Source of the DNA: Spartobacteria bacterium
Lineage (GTDB): Bacteria > Verrucomicrobiota > Verrucomicrobiia > Chthoniobacterales > UBA10450
Reading direction: 5' to 3'
Assembly: GCA_003134765.1 (NCBI GenBank)
Contig: PLCM01000018.1
Span: 1-64,000, forward strand
DNA length: 64,000 nt
In this document: piece by piece, positions 1 through 6,799 of the stretch
Position numbering within the stretch: the first letter of the stretch is position 1
Layout: the number at the start of each line of letters is the position of its first letter
The notes under the pieces: generated by a model
Database searches by the model: none
What the model was told of the DNA's origin: nothing
What the model saw: only the letters and a program-made list of their open reading frames with translations
Made by a program: the position numbers and the translations under genes

Positions 1-1020
1 TTTTTCCGGCACGACGGCTACAAGCTCGACGATCAGATCGAACAACAAATCGAGGATCTCGTTTTCAGTGGAGAGATCGATTCGATTCGGCCGACGGCGG
101 GGAAGATCGGGCGGGCGCGACGAATCGATGACGCCTTGGGCCGATACGTCGAGTTCGCGAAAGCGAGTTTCCCGAGAAAAATGTCGCTGGAAAAAATGCG
201 GGTGGCGGTCGATGTCGCGAACGGGGCCGCTTACAAATCAACGCCGTGCATTCTGCGTGAGCTGGGCGCCGATGTGACGGTCGTCCACGACGAGCCGAAC
301 GGGACAAATATCAACGCGGAATGCGGCAGCACTTTCCCGGCTGAAATCCAGCGCGCCGTCAAGGAAAGCGGCGCGCAGATCGGAATCACCCACGACGGCG
401 ATGCCGATCGGGTCTTGTTGTGCGACGAAAAAGGGGAACTGGTGGATGGCGACGAAATTATGGCCATCGCTGCCGTCGATCTCTTGAAGGCGGGGCGGCT
501 CCAGGAGCAAACCCTGGTGGCGACGATCATGAGCAACTTCGGCTTGGACGAGGCGCTGGCGCCGTTGGGCGGAAAAGTGGTGCGCGCGAAGGTGGGCGAT
601 CGTTATGTGATTGAGGAGATGGTCGAGCGGAATTTGAATCTTGGGGGCGAACAGAGCGGCCACATGATTTTCCGCGATTTCACGACGACCGGCGACGGAA
701 TCATCAGCGCGCTTCAGGTTTTGCGGATCATGCAGGCGACCGGGAAACCGTTGAGCGAGCTCAAGCAATGCCTGAGAAAATATCCACAAGCCCAGCGGAA
801 CCTGATGGTGACGAAAAAGCCGCCGCTCGAGGAGCTGCCGGGGGTGATGAAACTGGTGGGCGACGCGGAGAAGGAACTTTCCGGCAAAGGCCGGGTGTTG
901 CTCCGCTACTCCGGCACCGAGCCGAAGATCCGGCTTTTGATCGAGGGCCGCGAGCTGGAACAGATCGACCGCCAGGCAAACCGGATCGCGGACGCGATCC
1001 AAAGCGCGATTGGGGTATAG
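1..1020 (+). CDS. glmM: Phosphoglucosamine mutase, 5' end outside window
   Basis: Converts glucosamine-6-phosphate to glucosamine-1-phosphate in the cytoplasm, on the route to UDP-GlcNAc and peptidoglycan. The frame is open from base 1 (reads FFRHDGYKLDD), so the N-terminal domain and the phosphoserine loop are missing; 339 codons remain. Visible are the metal-binding loop THDGDADRV, the sugar-binding GGEQSGH typical of GlmM, and the C-terminal phosphate-binding RYSGTEPKIRLL. The stop is 14 bp before scpB, so the two may be co-transcribed. A phosphomannomutase is the only real alternative; the GGEQSGH form favours GlmM. Confidence 0.95.
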   Translation, partial: FFRHDGYKLDDQIEQQIEDLVFSGEIDSIRPTAGKIGRARRIDDALGRYVEFAKASFPRKMSLEKMRVAVDVANGAAYKSTPCILRELGADVTVVHDEPNGTNINAECGSTFPAEIQRAVKESGAQIGITHDGDADRVLLCDEKGELVDGDEIMAIAAVDLLKAGRLQEQTLVATIMSNFGLDEALAPLGGKVVRAKVGDRYVIEEMVERNLNLGGEQSGHMIFRDFTTTGDGIISALQVLRIMQATGKPLSELKQCLRKYPQAQRNLMVTKKPPLEELPGVMKLVGDAEKELSGKGRVLLRYSGTEPKIRLLIEGRELEQIDRQANRIADAIQSAIGV

Positions 1021-1034
1021 GTCGCATAGGACAT

Positions 1035-1670
1035 ATGATTCTAAGCCAGGTCATCGAAGCGCTGTTGTTCGCCGCTCAGAAGCCGCTCACGGCGCGGGAG
1101 TTGATGAGCGCCATCAAAGGCGCCGGCGCCGAAGATGAGCTGTTGCCTAACGAATTTTCCAAGACCACGGAGGCCCAGGTGGCGGCGGCGCTCGAACAAT
1201 TGAGGATCGAGTTGGTGCAGCAGGGGCGCGCCTTCGAATTGGCCGAGAAAGCGGAGGGTTGGCAACTGGTGAGCGATCCGGCTTACGGGTCGTGGGTGCG
1301 ACAGTTATTTCCCGCGGTGAAACCGGCGCGTCTCACTCCGCCCTCCCTCGAAACGCTGGCCATTATCGCGTATCGCCAGCCAATTACGCGCGCCGACATC
1401 GAGGCGGTCCGCGGCGTGGCGGTGGACGGCGTTCTCCAGAATTTGATGGAGCGAGGGCTGGTAAAGATCGGAGGCCGCGCCGAAGTGCCCGGGCGTCCGC
1501 TTCTCTACGAGACAACTCAATTCTTCCTCGAACACTTTGGCTTGCGCGATCTCAACGAACTGCCGAATGCGGAGGAACTCCGCACCCGTTATCTGCCGAC
1601 CGCGCCGCGCAAGGAGGAACCAGCTCCGGAAGAGTCTGCGCCGGCCGAGGCTGCGCCCGCCCAGGATTGA
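1035..1670 (+). CDS. scpB: Segregation and condensation protein B
   Basis: Partner of ScpA and SMC in the condensin complex that organises and segregates the chromosome. It has 211 residues, normal for ScpB, with two winged-helix domains; LAIIAYRQPITRADIE around residues 115-130 is the family hallmark. The frame stays open far upstream inside glmM, but homology starts at the ATG at 1035 (MILSQVIEALLFAAQKPL), so that start is used. The tail after about residue 190 is Glu/Ala/Pro-rich and probably disordered. scpA is not in the window. Confidence 0.95.
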   Translation: MILSQVIEALLFAAQKPLTARELMSAIKGAGAEDELLPNEFSKTTEAQVAAALEQLRIELVQQGRAFELAEKAEGWQLVSDPAYGSWVRQLFPAVKPARLTPPSLETLAIIAYRQPITRADIEAVRGVAVDGVLQNLMERGLVKIGGRAEVPGRPLLYETTQFFLEHFGLRDLNELPNAEELRTRYLPTAPRKEEPAPEESAPAEAAPAQD

Positions 1671-1724
1671 CTTGGCGTTTACATTGACGACGCTTCTCCG
1701 CGCGTTATCTGCGCGACCTGAATT

Positions 1725-2369
1725 ATGAAAACATTTCTCGGCTTCGGAAAAGTGCTGGTGCTCGCTACGCTCTTCAGCCTCACGGGTTGCGGGACCTACA
1801 ACCGGCTCGTCATTCTCGAGCAGGCCGTGAACAAGAAGTGGGCCGACGTCCAGTCGGTCTATCAGCGCCGGGCGGACCTGATTCCAAACCTGGTCAGCAC
1901 CGTGGCCGGGGCGGCGAATTTCGAGAAATCGACGCTGACCGAAGTTACGAATGCGCGGGCCAGCGTCGGCCAGGTGAAGCTTGATCCGAGCAAAGCACCA
2001 ACCGATGCGGCGGAACTGGAAAAATTCCAGCAGGCGCAGGGACAATTGAGCACGGCGTTATCGCGACTCCTGGTGGTGAGCGAGAATTATCCGCAGCTCA
2101 AGGCGACGGAAGCGTTCCAGAATTTGCAGGCGCAGTTGGAAGGGACCGAGAACCGGATTTCGGTGGAGCGCAATAATTTCAACACGGCCGTGCAGGAGTA
2201 CAACACGGCCCTGGAACGGTTTCCGACCAACATGTTGAACAAGATGTTTGGCTTCAAGCCGCGGCCATTCTTTAACGCGGCGCCGGGCGCTGAGAAAGCC
2301 CCGGAGGTGAAGTTCGATTTCAACAAGCCGAGCACGAGCCCGGGGACGACGCCAGCCGCTACGCCCTAG
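1725..2369 (+). CDS. lemA: LemA family lipoprotein
   Basis: 214 residues. The N-terminus is a lipoprotein signal peptide with lipobox LTGC (Cys at about residue 22), so it is probably anchored to a membrane. The rest is the LemA helical hairpin: NKKWADVQSVYQRRADLIPN followed by VSTVAGAANFE and a long helix with the IEL-type core. The C-terminal 30 residues are Pro/Thr/Ala-rich. LemA function is not established in bacteria. The gene is commonly next to TPM-domain proteins, and here two follow directly, so the three probably act together at the envelope (inference). Confidence 0.92.
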   Translation: MKTFLGFGKVLVLATLFSLTGCGTYNRLVILEQAVNKKWADVQSVYQRRADLIPNLVSTVAGAANFEKSTLTEVTNARASVGQVKLDPSKAPTDAAELEKFQQAQGQLSTALSRLLVVSENYPQLKATEAFQNLQAQLEGTENRISVERNNFNTAVQEYNTALERFPTNMLNKMFGFKPRPFFNAAPGAEKAPEVKFDFNKPSTSPGTTPAATP

Positions 2370-2378
2370 GCGCCGCAG

Positions 2379-2488
2379 AAGCTCCAAATCCCTAGCTCCA
2401 GAGAAACTTCAGGCTCCAAATCCAAATATTGTCGTGCGCAATCGCTCTTGGAGCTTGGTGCCTGGTGCTTCTTTGGGATTTGGAGCTT
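2379..2488. repeat. Inverted 'AAGCTCCAAATCCC' repeat spanning a TPM gene leader
   Basis: aagctccaaatccc at 2379-2392 is perfectly inverted at 2475-2488 (gggatttggagctt). Further partial copies lie between (ggctccaaatcc at 2412, cttggagcttgg near 2450). The purine-skewed 'ttggagctt' unit looks like a local low-complexity repeat rather than coding sequence. It reads through in frame into the following gene and produces an unlikely N-terminus rich in W, G, S and L. Confidence 0.6.
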
Positions 2489-2493
2489 GGGGT

Positions 2494-3291
2494 TTGAAGC
2501 TTCTTCGGCGGCAGCTTTTAGGACCGATTCTTTTCTGTATCGTTTTCGCCGCCGAAGCCGCCTCCGCCGCCGAAGTCATTCCTCCCAAACCAGCGGCGTA
2601 TTTCAACGACTACGCGAATGTCGTTCCGAAAGAAAAGGCGCTCGCCCTCAACGAGAAGCTCGCGCAGTTCGAACGCGATACCTCAAACCAGGTAGTTGTA
2701 GCGGTGTTCCGAAAAATGGAGAGCGACTCCTCGATCGAAGATTATGCCCAACGCATCGCGCAAGCGTGGGGCGTCGGTCAGAAATCCCAGAGCGGGGGGA
2801 ACGGCGTCGCAGTCCTTGTCTTCATCGACGACCGGAAAATTTCCATCCAGGTCGGCTATGGATTGGAAGGCGCTCTGCCCGATGTGACGGCTTTCGACAT
2901 TCGTTCGCGTCACATGAACCCTCATTTTAAGAATGGGGATTATGCGGGTGGATTGGACGAAGGGATCGACCTTATCTGCAAGGCGATTCGGGGCGAGTAC
3001 AAAGGAACCGGCGAGACCGCTCAGGAAAAACGCGGGCCCGGCGCCTCCAGCGGTTGCGGACCGCTCGGGTTTCTCGTCATGGTTATCATCGTGCTGACAA
3101 TCGTCCGACTTGGTCGTCGGCGCGGTGGGTTTGGCTACACGGGCTTGGGCGGACCGTTCATCAGCAGCGGTTGGGGCAGCGGCTGGTCGAGTGGTTCTTC
3201 CTCCTCCTCCTCCTCGTCCGGAGGCGGGTTCAGTGGATTTAGCGGCGGCGGCGGCAGTTTTGGCGGCGGCGGCTCAAGTGGAAGCTGGTAA
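2494..3291 (+). CDS. TPM-domain (YgcG-type) exported membrane protein
   Basis: 265 residues from the TTG at 2494. This start gives a clean signal peptide (MKLLRRQLLGPILF..., cleavage near ASA-AEV) and sits behind a GGGG stretch; a GTG at 2434 would add 20 residues encoded by a low-complexity repeat. The TPM domain covers about residues 30-165 (YFNDYANVV, then VGYGLEGALPD, FKNGDYAGGL). One transmembrane helix follows at about 195-210 (FLVMVIIVLTIV), then a Gly/Ser-rich tail ending GGGGSSGSW, typical of the family. Known relatives are membrane or thylakoid proteins, some with phosphatase activity. It lies between LemA and a second TPM protein, probably in one operon. Confidence 0.85.
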   Translation: MKLLRRQLLGPILFCIVFAAEAASAAEVIPPKPAAYFNDYANVVPKEKALALNEKLAQFERDTSNQVVVAVFRKMESDSSIEDYAQRIAQAWGVGQKSQSGGNGVAVLVFIDDRKISIQVGYGLEGALPDVTAFDIRSRHMNPHFKNGDYAGGLDEGIDLICKAIRGEYKGTGETAQEKRGPGASSGCGPLGFLVMVIIVLTIVRLGRRRGGFGYTGLGGPFISSGWGSGWSSGSSSSSSSSGGGFSGFSGGGGSFGGGGSSGSW

Positions 3292-3296
3292 AACGA

Positions 3297-3734
3297 ATGC
3301 GAACCCAAAACTTTTTGCGCGAGCTCGAACACGATCGGATCGTTCGCGCCATCAAGGAGGCGGAAGCGAAAACGTCCGGGCAAATTCGCGTTTTTCTTCA
3401 GCGCGGACGATTCGAAGAGGACGCCCTGGAGCGAGCGCAAAAAAAGTTCCTCCAACTCGGGATGCAGAAAACGGCCGCGCGGAATGCCATCCTGATCTTT
3501 GTGGCGCCGCGCGCGCAGAAGTTCGCTGTCGTCGGCGACGAAGGCGTTCACCAGAAATGCGGGGAACAATTTTGGAAGGAATTGGTTGCCAGAATGCGCG
3601 AGCATTTTCTGCGGGAAGATTTTACGGAGGCGTTGCTCGAAGCGATCCAATCAGCAGGTCAATTGCTGGCCGGGCATTTTCCTCGGACAAATGCATCGAA
3701 GAACGAACTTCCCGACGACGTAATCGAAGGGTAG
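3297..3734 (+). CDS. Second TPM-domain protein, soluble
   Basis: 145 residues starting 5 bp after the previous stop, so translationally linked to it. It is a lone TPM domain without signal peptide or membrane helix: ELEHDRIVRAIKEAEAKTSG at the start, then ARNAILIFVAPRAQKFAVVG and GDEGVHQKCGEQFW, matching the beta-sheet core and the 'VGDxG' turn of the family. LemA plus a long and a short TPM protein is a recurrent three-gene set. Function unknown. Confidence 0.85.
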   Translation: MRTQNFLRELEHDRIVRAIKEAEAKTSGQIRVFLQRGRFEEDALERAQKKFLQLGMQKTAARNAILIFVAPRAQKFAVVGDEGVHQKCGEQFWKELVARMREHFLREDFTEALLEAIQSAGQLLAGHFPRTNASKNELPDDVIEG

Positions 3735-3737
3735 ACC

Positions 3738-3853
3738 CTGTAGCCGCTTCGCTGTGCGAAGCGTCGGTGGATTAGAAACGCCGCCGCCGGATCTGACGCC
3801 GCCCACCCGCCTCCGCGGTCCTCCGGCGTGGCAGGCAAGGGCGGCGGTTACAG
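3738..3853. repeat. Palindromic element, 'ctgtagccgc' family, copy 1
   Basis: Starts ctgtagccgcttcgctgtgcgaagcg, which contains a local hairpin, and ends gggcggcggttacag, so the outer ends are inverted. Related copies are at 11778-11850 and 30042-30136. It follows the stop codon of the second TPM gene by 3 bp. Confidence 0.55.
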
Positions 3854-4030
3854 AAGAAAGCGCGAAGGCGCCCTCGCAGAAATGCCGCTTGCAAAGCGCC
3901 CTCTCCGGTGTTCATTCCCGTCCCGCCACGAGTTTTTGAAGTTGCGCCGTTGGTCCCTGGGTTTCCGTCGCTGGACGTGAGGCCGCACTCGTCAGGGGTA
4001 ACCCGGCGCCTAGGAGGAATTTCGATTTAA

Positions 4031-4098
4031 GATTTTCGAATTTCGATTGGCCAGACGGTTTGTCTTCAATCGAAAATCGACATTCGACATTCGAAAAT
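4031..4098. repeat. Imperfect inverted repeat in the rpoA leader
   Basis: gattttcgaatttcgattg (4031-4049) is inverted, with an indel, in the stretch caatcgaaaatcgacattcg and the following tcgaaaat. The unit 'attcga' recurs several times. It ends 7 bp before the rpoA start codon, which has no Shine-Dalgarno of its own. Confidence 0.55.
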
Positions 4099-4105
4099 TA
4101 GCAGT

Positions 4106-5146
4106 ATGCCAGTTCATTACGGTCGTTTTGAAATGCCGAAGACCCTCGTCAAGGACGAGCACGGCGCCACGGAAACCTACGCGCGATTCGTCGCCGAACC
4201 CTTTGAGGCCGGGTATGGCCACACAGTCGGCAATTCCCTTCGCCGCGTCCTGCTTTCTTCACTGGAAGGCGCGGCCATCACCGCAGTCAAAATCACCGGC
4301 GCGCAGCATGAATTTGCCACCCTCCCGGGCGTGGTCGAAGACGTGACCGATATCGTTCTCAACCTGAAGCGAATCAAATTCAAGGCGACCGAGCACGAGC
4401 CGCGCAAGCTCTCGCTTTCGATCAATAAGGAAGGCGAAGTCACCGCGGGCGATATTCAGCTCGCCCAGGGCTACGACGTTTTGAATCCCGACCAGCTTAT
4501 CTGCACGATGGACAAGAAGCACAAGTTCGACGCCGAACTCGAAGTGCGCGTCGGCCGCGGCTTTGCCACCGGCGATGAGAACAAGCGGCCCGACCAGCCG
4601 ATCGGCCTCATCCCGATCGATTCGATTTTCTCGCCGGTCACCCGGGTGAAGTACGCGGTGGAAAACACACGCGTCGGTCAGCGGACCGATTACGACAAGC
4701 TTATTCTCGAAGTCTGGACCGACGGCCGGCTCACCCCGGACGATGCCCTTCTCCAGGCTTCCGCCATTCTGCGTCATCACCTCGACGTTTTCGTGAACTT
4801 CAATGAAGACGTGATCGAATTCGATGAGACCCCGGCGGGCGTGAGCGAGGAAAACATGAAGCTGAAGAAGCTCCTCAACATGAGCGTGAACGAGATCGAA
4901 TTGAGCGTGCGGGCGGCGAACTGCCTGAACAACGCGAACATCACCACCGTCGGTCAGCTCGCGCAGAAGACCGAGGCGGAGATGCTCAAGTACCGGAACT
5001 TCGGCAAAAAATCGCTCAACGAGATCAAGGACAAGCTCCAGCAATTGCAGCTCGGCCTTGGGATGAAATTCGATCCGGGCCTGGTGGATACCCCGGCTTC
5101 CGTGGATGGCGCGGGCAGCAATGGCGCGTCGGTCGAAGAGAAATAG
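4106..5146 (+). CDS. rpoA: RNA polymerase subunit alpha
   Basis: 346 residues, slightly longer than the usual 315-340. The alpha-NTD carries the dimerisation/assembly segment GHTVGNSLRRVLLSSLEG (about residues 38-55). The alpha-CTD is at about 255-325 (LLNMSVNEIELSVRAANCL, then YRNFGKKSLNEIKDKL), with the helix-hairpin-helix that binds UP elements and activators. The last 20 residues are a flexible tail. The start codon lacks a clear ribosome-binding site; a strong one lies about 90 bp upstream, behind a repeat. rplQ follows after 34 bp, the usual order. Confidence 0.98.
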   Translation: MPVHYGRFEMPKTLVKDEHGATETYARFVAEPFEAGYGHTVGNSLRRVLLSSLEGAAITAVKITGAQHEFATLPGVVEDVTDIVLNLKRIKFKATEHEPRKLSLSINKEGEVTAGDIQLAQGYDVLNPDQLICTMDKKHKFDAELEVRVGRGFATGDENKRPDQPIGLIPIDSIFSPVTRVKYAVENTRVGQRTDYDKLILEVWTDGRLTPDDALLQASAILRHHLDVFVNFNEDVIEFDETPAGVSEENMKLKKLLNMSVNEIELSVRAANCLNNANITTVGQLAQKTEAEMLKYRNFGKKSLNEIKDKLQQLQLGLGMKFDPGLVDTPASVDGAGSNGASVEEK

Positions 5147-5180
5147 TCGTTAGGCAACCGCCCGCGTCGAGGACGAACCC

Positions 5181-5666
5181 ATGAGACATCAAAAGAAGAC
5201 CGTCAAACTCGGTCGCACGGCCGAGCACCGGAAAGCCCTGCTCGCGAACCAGGTTTGCAGTTTGATCGAACACCAGCGCATTAAGACGACGCTGGCCAAG
5301 GCGAAAGCCGTCCGTCCGCTGGCGGAGAAAATGGTGACGCTCGGGAAACGTGGTTCGCTCCACGCGCGCCGCACCGCTCTGGCGGTCCTCCGCCAAAAGG
5401 CTGCCGTGAAGAAGTTGTTCGACGATATCGCCCCGCGTTCCGCCGATCGGAAGGGCGGTTATACCCGGATCGTGAAGCTCGGCGCGCGCAAGAGCGATTC
5501 CGCGCCGATCGCGTTCATCGAATGGGTGGACTCACCTCAGGTCGTCGAGGAACCGGTGGCGGAAGAAAAAGGCAAGAAGCGCAAAGGCGCAAAGCCGGCC
5601 GCCGCCGAGGAGGCGAAGCCCGAGAAGAAGTCTAAGAAGAGCGAGAAGAGCGACGAGGCCAAGTAG
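5181..5666 (+). CDS. rplQ: 50S ribosomal protein L17
   Basis: 161 residues. The conserved L17 core fills residues 1-115 ([20 protein letters not shown], then [20 protein letters not shown]). After that comes a 40-residue Lys/Glu/Ala-rich tail not present in minimal L17 proteins but common in Verrucomicrobiota and other long forms. Located directly after rpoA, with which it is normally co-transcribed. A palindromic element starts 13 bp after the stop and may end transcription. Confidence 0.98.
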   Translation: MRHQKKTVKLGRTAEHRKALLANQVCSLIEHQRIKTTLAKAKAVRPLAEKMVTLGKRGSLHARRTALAVLRQKAAVKKLFDDIAPRSADRKGGYTRIVKLGARKSDSAPIAFIEWVDSPQVVEEPVAEEKGKKRKGAKPAAAEEAKPEKKSKKSEKSDEAK

Positions 5667-5678
5667 CGGGGCCTCCGG

Positions 5679-5761
5679 GTCGTCCCGAGCGCAAGTCGAG
5701 GGATCCCGTCTTGCCAGCTGCACGTTTCGTAACGGAGTCCCTCGACTTCGCTCGGGATGAC
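5679..5761. repeat. 'gtcatcccgagcg-cgagggatccc' element, copy 1
   Basis: Left arm gtcgtcccgagcgcaagtcg..., right arm ...ccctcgacttcgctcgggatgac; arms are inverted around a variable 25-30 base centre. It is followed by a T-run (cgttttt), so the right hairpin could serve as a rho-independent terminator for rpoA-rplQ. Other copies: 15218-15310, 31084-31166, 48099-48180, 56338-56437, 60355-60445. Confidence 0.8.
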
Positions 5762-5885
5762 GTTTTTACCGTCCCATAATCGGGACGACCTGATCCCGTC
5801 GATGGACCAAAATCCGCCCTCCTCGAAATTGAGAATATCATAAAAGTATCTTTCATTAAGCTACTTAGGACTTTCTTTTAGTGCG

Positions 5886-5901
5886 TGGCACGGCCATTGC
5901 A
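5886..5901 (+). promoter_or_regulatory. Sigma-54 (RpoN) promoter, -24/-12 consensus match
   Basis: TGGCACGGCCATTGCA matches the RpoN consensus TGGCACG-N4-TTGCA at every defined base, with correct GG-to-GC spacing. The predicted transcription start is about base 5912, giving a very short leader before the ATG at 5919. The 60 bp upstream are unusually AT-rich for this genome, as expected where an enhancer-binding protein and DNA bending act. No NtrC-type activator gene is in the window. Confidence 0.75.
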
Positions 5902-5918
5902 TTAGAGGGGGTAACTTT

Positions 5919-6146
5919 ATGAAAACAACCAAGTCCCTCAATCAAGTTCAGGAATCGACTTACACTTTGCTCGTCCGGTCGGAAGAAAAAGAACGCAGTC
6001 TGTTTGAAACGATCGCTTATGGCCTGCTCATTGTGAGCTCCGTGGCCGCGATCTGGCAGTTCGCAGTCCAGCCCGTCCGTGTTCCTTCCGGCGCGACCGT
6101 TCACACCGCAGCGCTGGCGCAGGTCGAAATCGTTTCGCGCAGTTAA
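5919..6146 (+). CDS. Small single-pass membrane protein, unknown function
   Basis: 75 residues, not assigned to a family. A polar N-terminal 34 residues (MKTTKSLNQVQESTYTLLV...) is followed by one hydrophobic helix at about 35-52 (IAYGLLIVSSVAAIWQFAV) and a short tail. Strong ribosome-binding site gaggggg ending 7 bp before the ATG. The consensus sigma-54 promoter just upstream argues that it is a real, specifically regulated gene. It stands alone; the next gene is on the other strand. Confidence 0.7.
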   Translation: MKTTKSLNQVQESTYTLLVRSEEKERSLFETIAYGLLIVSSVAAIWQFAVQPVRVPSGATVHTAALAQVEIVSRS

Positions 6147-6170
6147 TTCACCTCGTGCCCGAACGATTCG

Positions 6171-6214
6171 GAGGCATGCTTCTGCATGTCCCGGACGTGC
6201 GGAAGCACGCCCTT
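6171..6214. repeat. Degenerate 'ggagggacg' palindromic element
   Basis: ggaggcatgcttctgcatgtcc followed by ggacgtgcggaagcacgccc: two adjacent hairpins whose words (gcttctgc, gcggaagc) match those of the element at 10857-10943. Lies between the convergent 5919 and 6232 genes and could act as a terminator for either. Confidence 0.45.
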
Positions 6215-6231
6215 CGCCGGAAAAAGGCGAG

Positions 6232-6672
6232 TCAGCACAGCGTCGCCAGCCGCCACTCTATTCTTCCATCGGCGGCGATCATCAGGTGAGCGACGCTGGG
6301 CGGTGCCCCCCGATTTGGGCGCGTGACACATCCGGGATTGAGGAAACGCACCCCTCCCAGAACTTCGTTTCGCGGCACATGGGTATGGCCGTGGAGGACC
6401 ACGTCGATTTTTTCCGGCACTGCCTCGGGCGGGACGTGGACGAGCCGAAGCCGAATCCCGTTCCGTCTTAGATCGAGCGTAAACGGCCACTCAAAGGTGC
6501 TGTCGCAATTGCCGCGCACGATCGTGACCGGCGGGCCGAACGTCTCGATTGTTTCCAGGATGCCCGGCGCGCAAACGTCGCCCAGATGCCAGATTTCATC
6601 TGAGCCGGCCGCGAGCGCCTCGAGGTTCGCCGGGAGTTTATCGTGCGTATCGGCGAGGACGAAGATTTTCAT
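6232..6672 (-). CDS. YfcE/MJ0936-type metallophosphoesterase
   Basis: 146 residues, a compact calcineurin-like phosphoesterase. The metal-binding motifs appear in order: ADTHD (residues 7-11), GDVCAPG (about 31-37), RGNCD (about 53-57) and HGHTHVPRN (about 94-102). This order and size fit the YfcE subfamily of phosphodiesterases; the natural substrate is usually unknown. No signal peptide, so cytosolic. Monocistronic by appearance: the downstream neighbour is convergent and the upstream helicase gene is divergent. Confidence 0.88.
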   Translation of the reverse strand: MKIFVLADTHDKLPANLEALAAGSDEIWHLGDVCAPGILETIETFGPPVTIVRGNCDSTFEWPFTLDLRRNGIRLRLVHVPPEAVPEKIDVVLHGHTHVPRNEVLGGVRFLNPGCVTRPNRGAPPSVAHLMIAADGRIEWRLATLC

Positions 6673-6799
6673 TTTGGCGGTGGCTCGGCCGCTCCGCGGG
6701 CGATGCTAAACAAATGCGGCTTTGCCGCCTGTTAACATCGAGCGACGGAGCGCTCGATCCACCAATTGTGTGTGCGGAGATTCAAGGTAGTTTGTCGCC

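Larger units (their letters stand above)
3735..4105. other. 371-bp intergenic region before rpoA
   Basis: No gene seen. Bases 3738-3853 hold a palindromic element with ctgtagccgcttcg / gggcggcggttacag ends. A good Shine-Dalgarno sequence (aggagg, 4013-4018) is followed not by a start codon but by an AT-richer inverted repeat (about 4019-4098), after which rpoA begins. The usual upstream genes of the alpha operon (rpsM, rpsK, rpsD) are not here. Confidence 0.7.

Noticed and set aside
238..1002. 254-codon minus-strand frame opposite glmM and similar long antisense frames opposite rpoA, pnp and the permeases
   Set aside because: Same reason: composition effect, no recognisable domain, complete overlap with conserved genes.
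768..1034. N-terminal extension of scpB inside glmM
   Set aside because: Homology to ScpB starts at 1035; the upstream part is out-of-frame glmM sequence.
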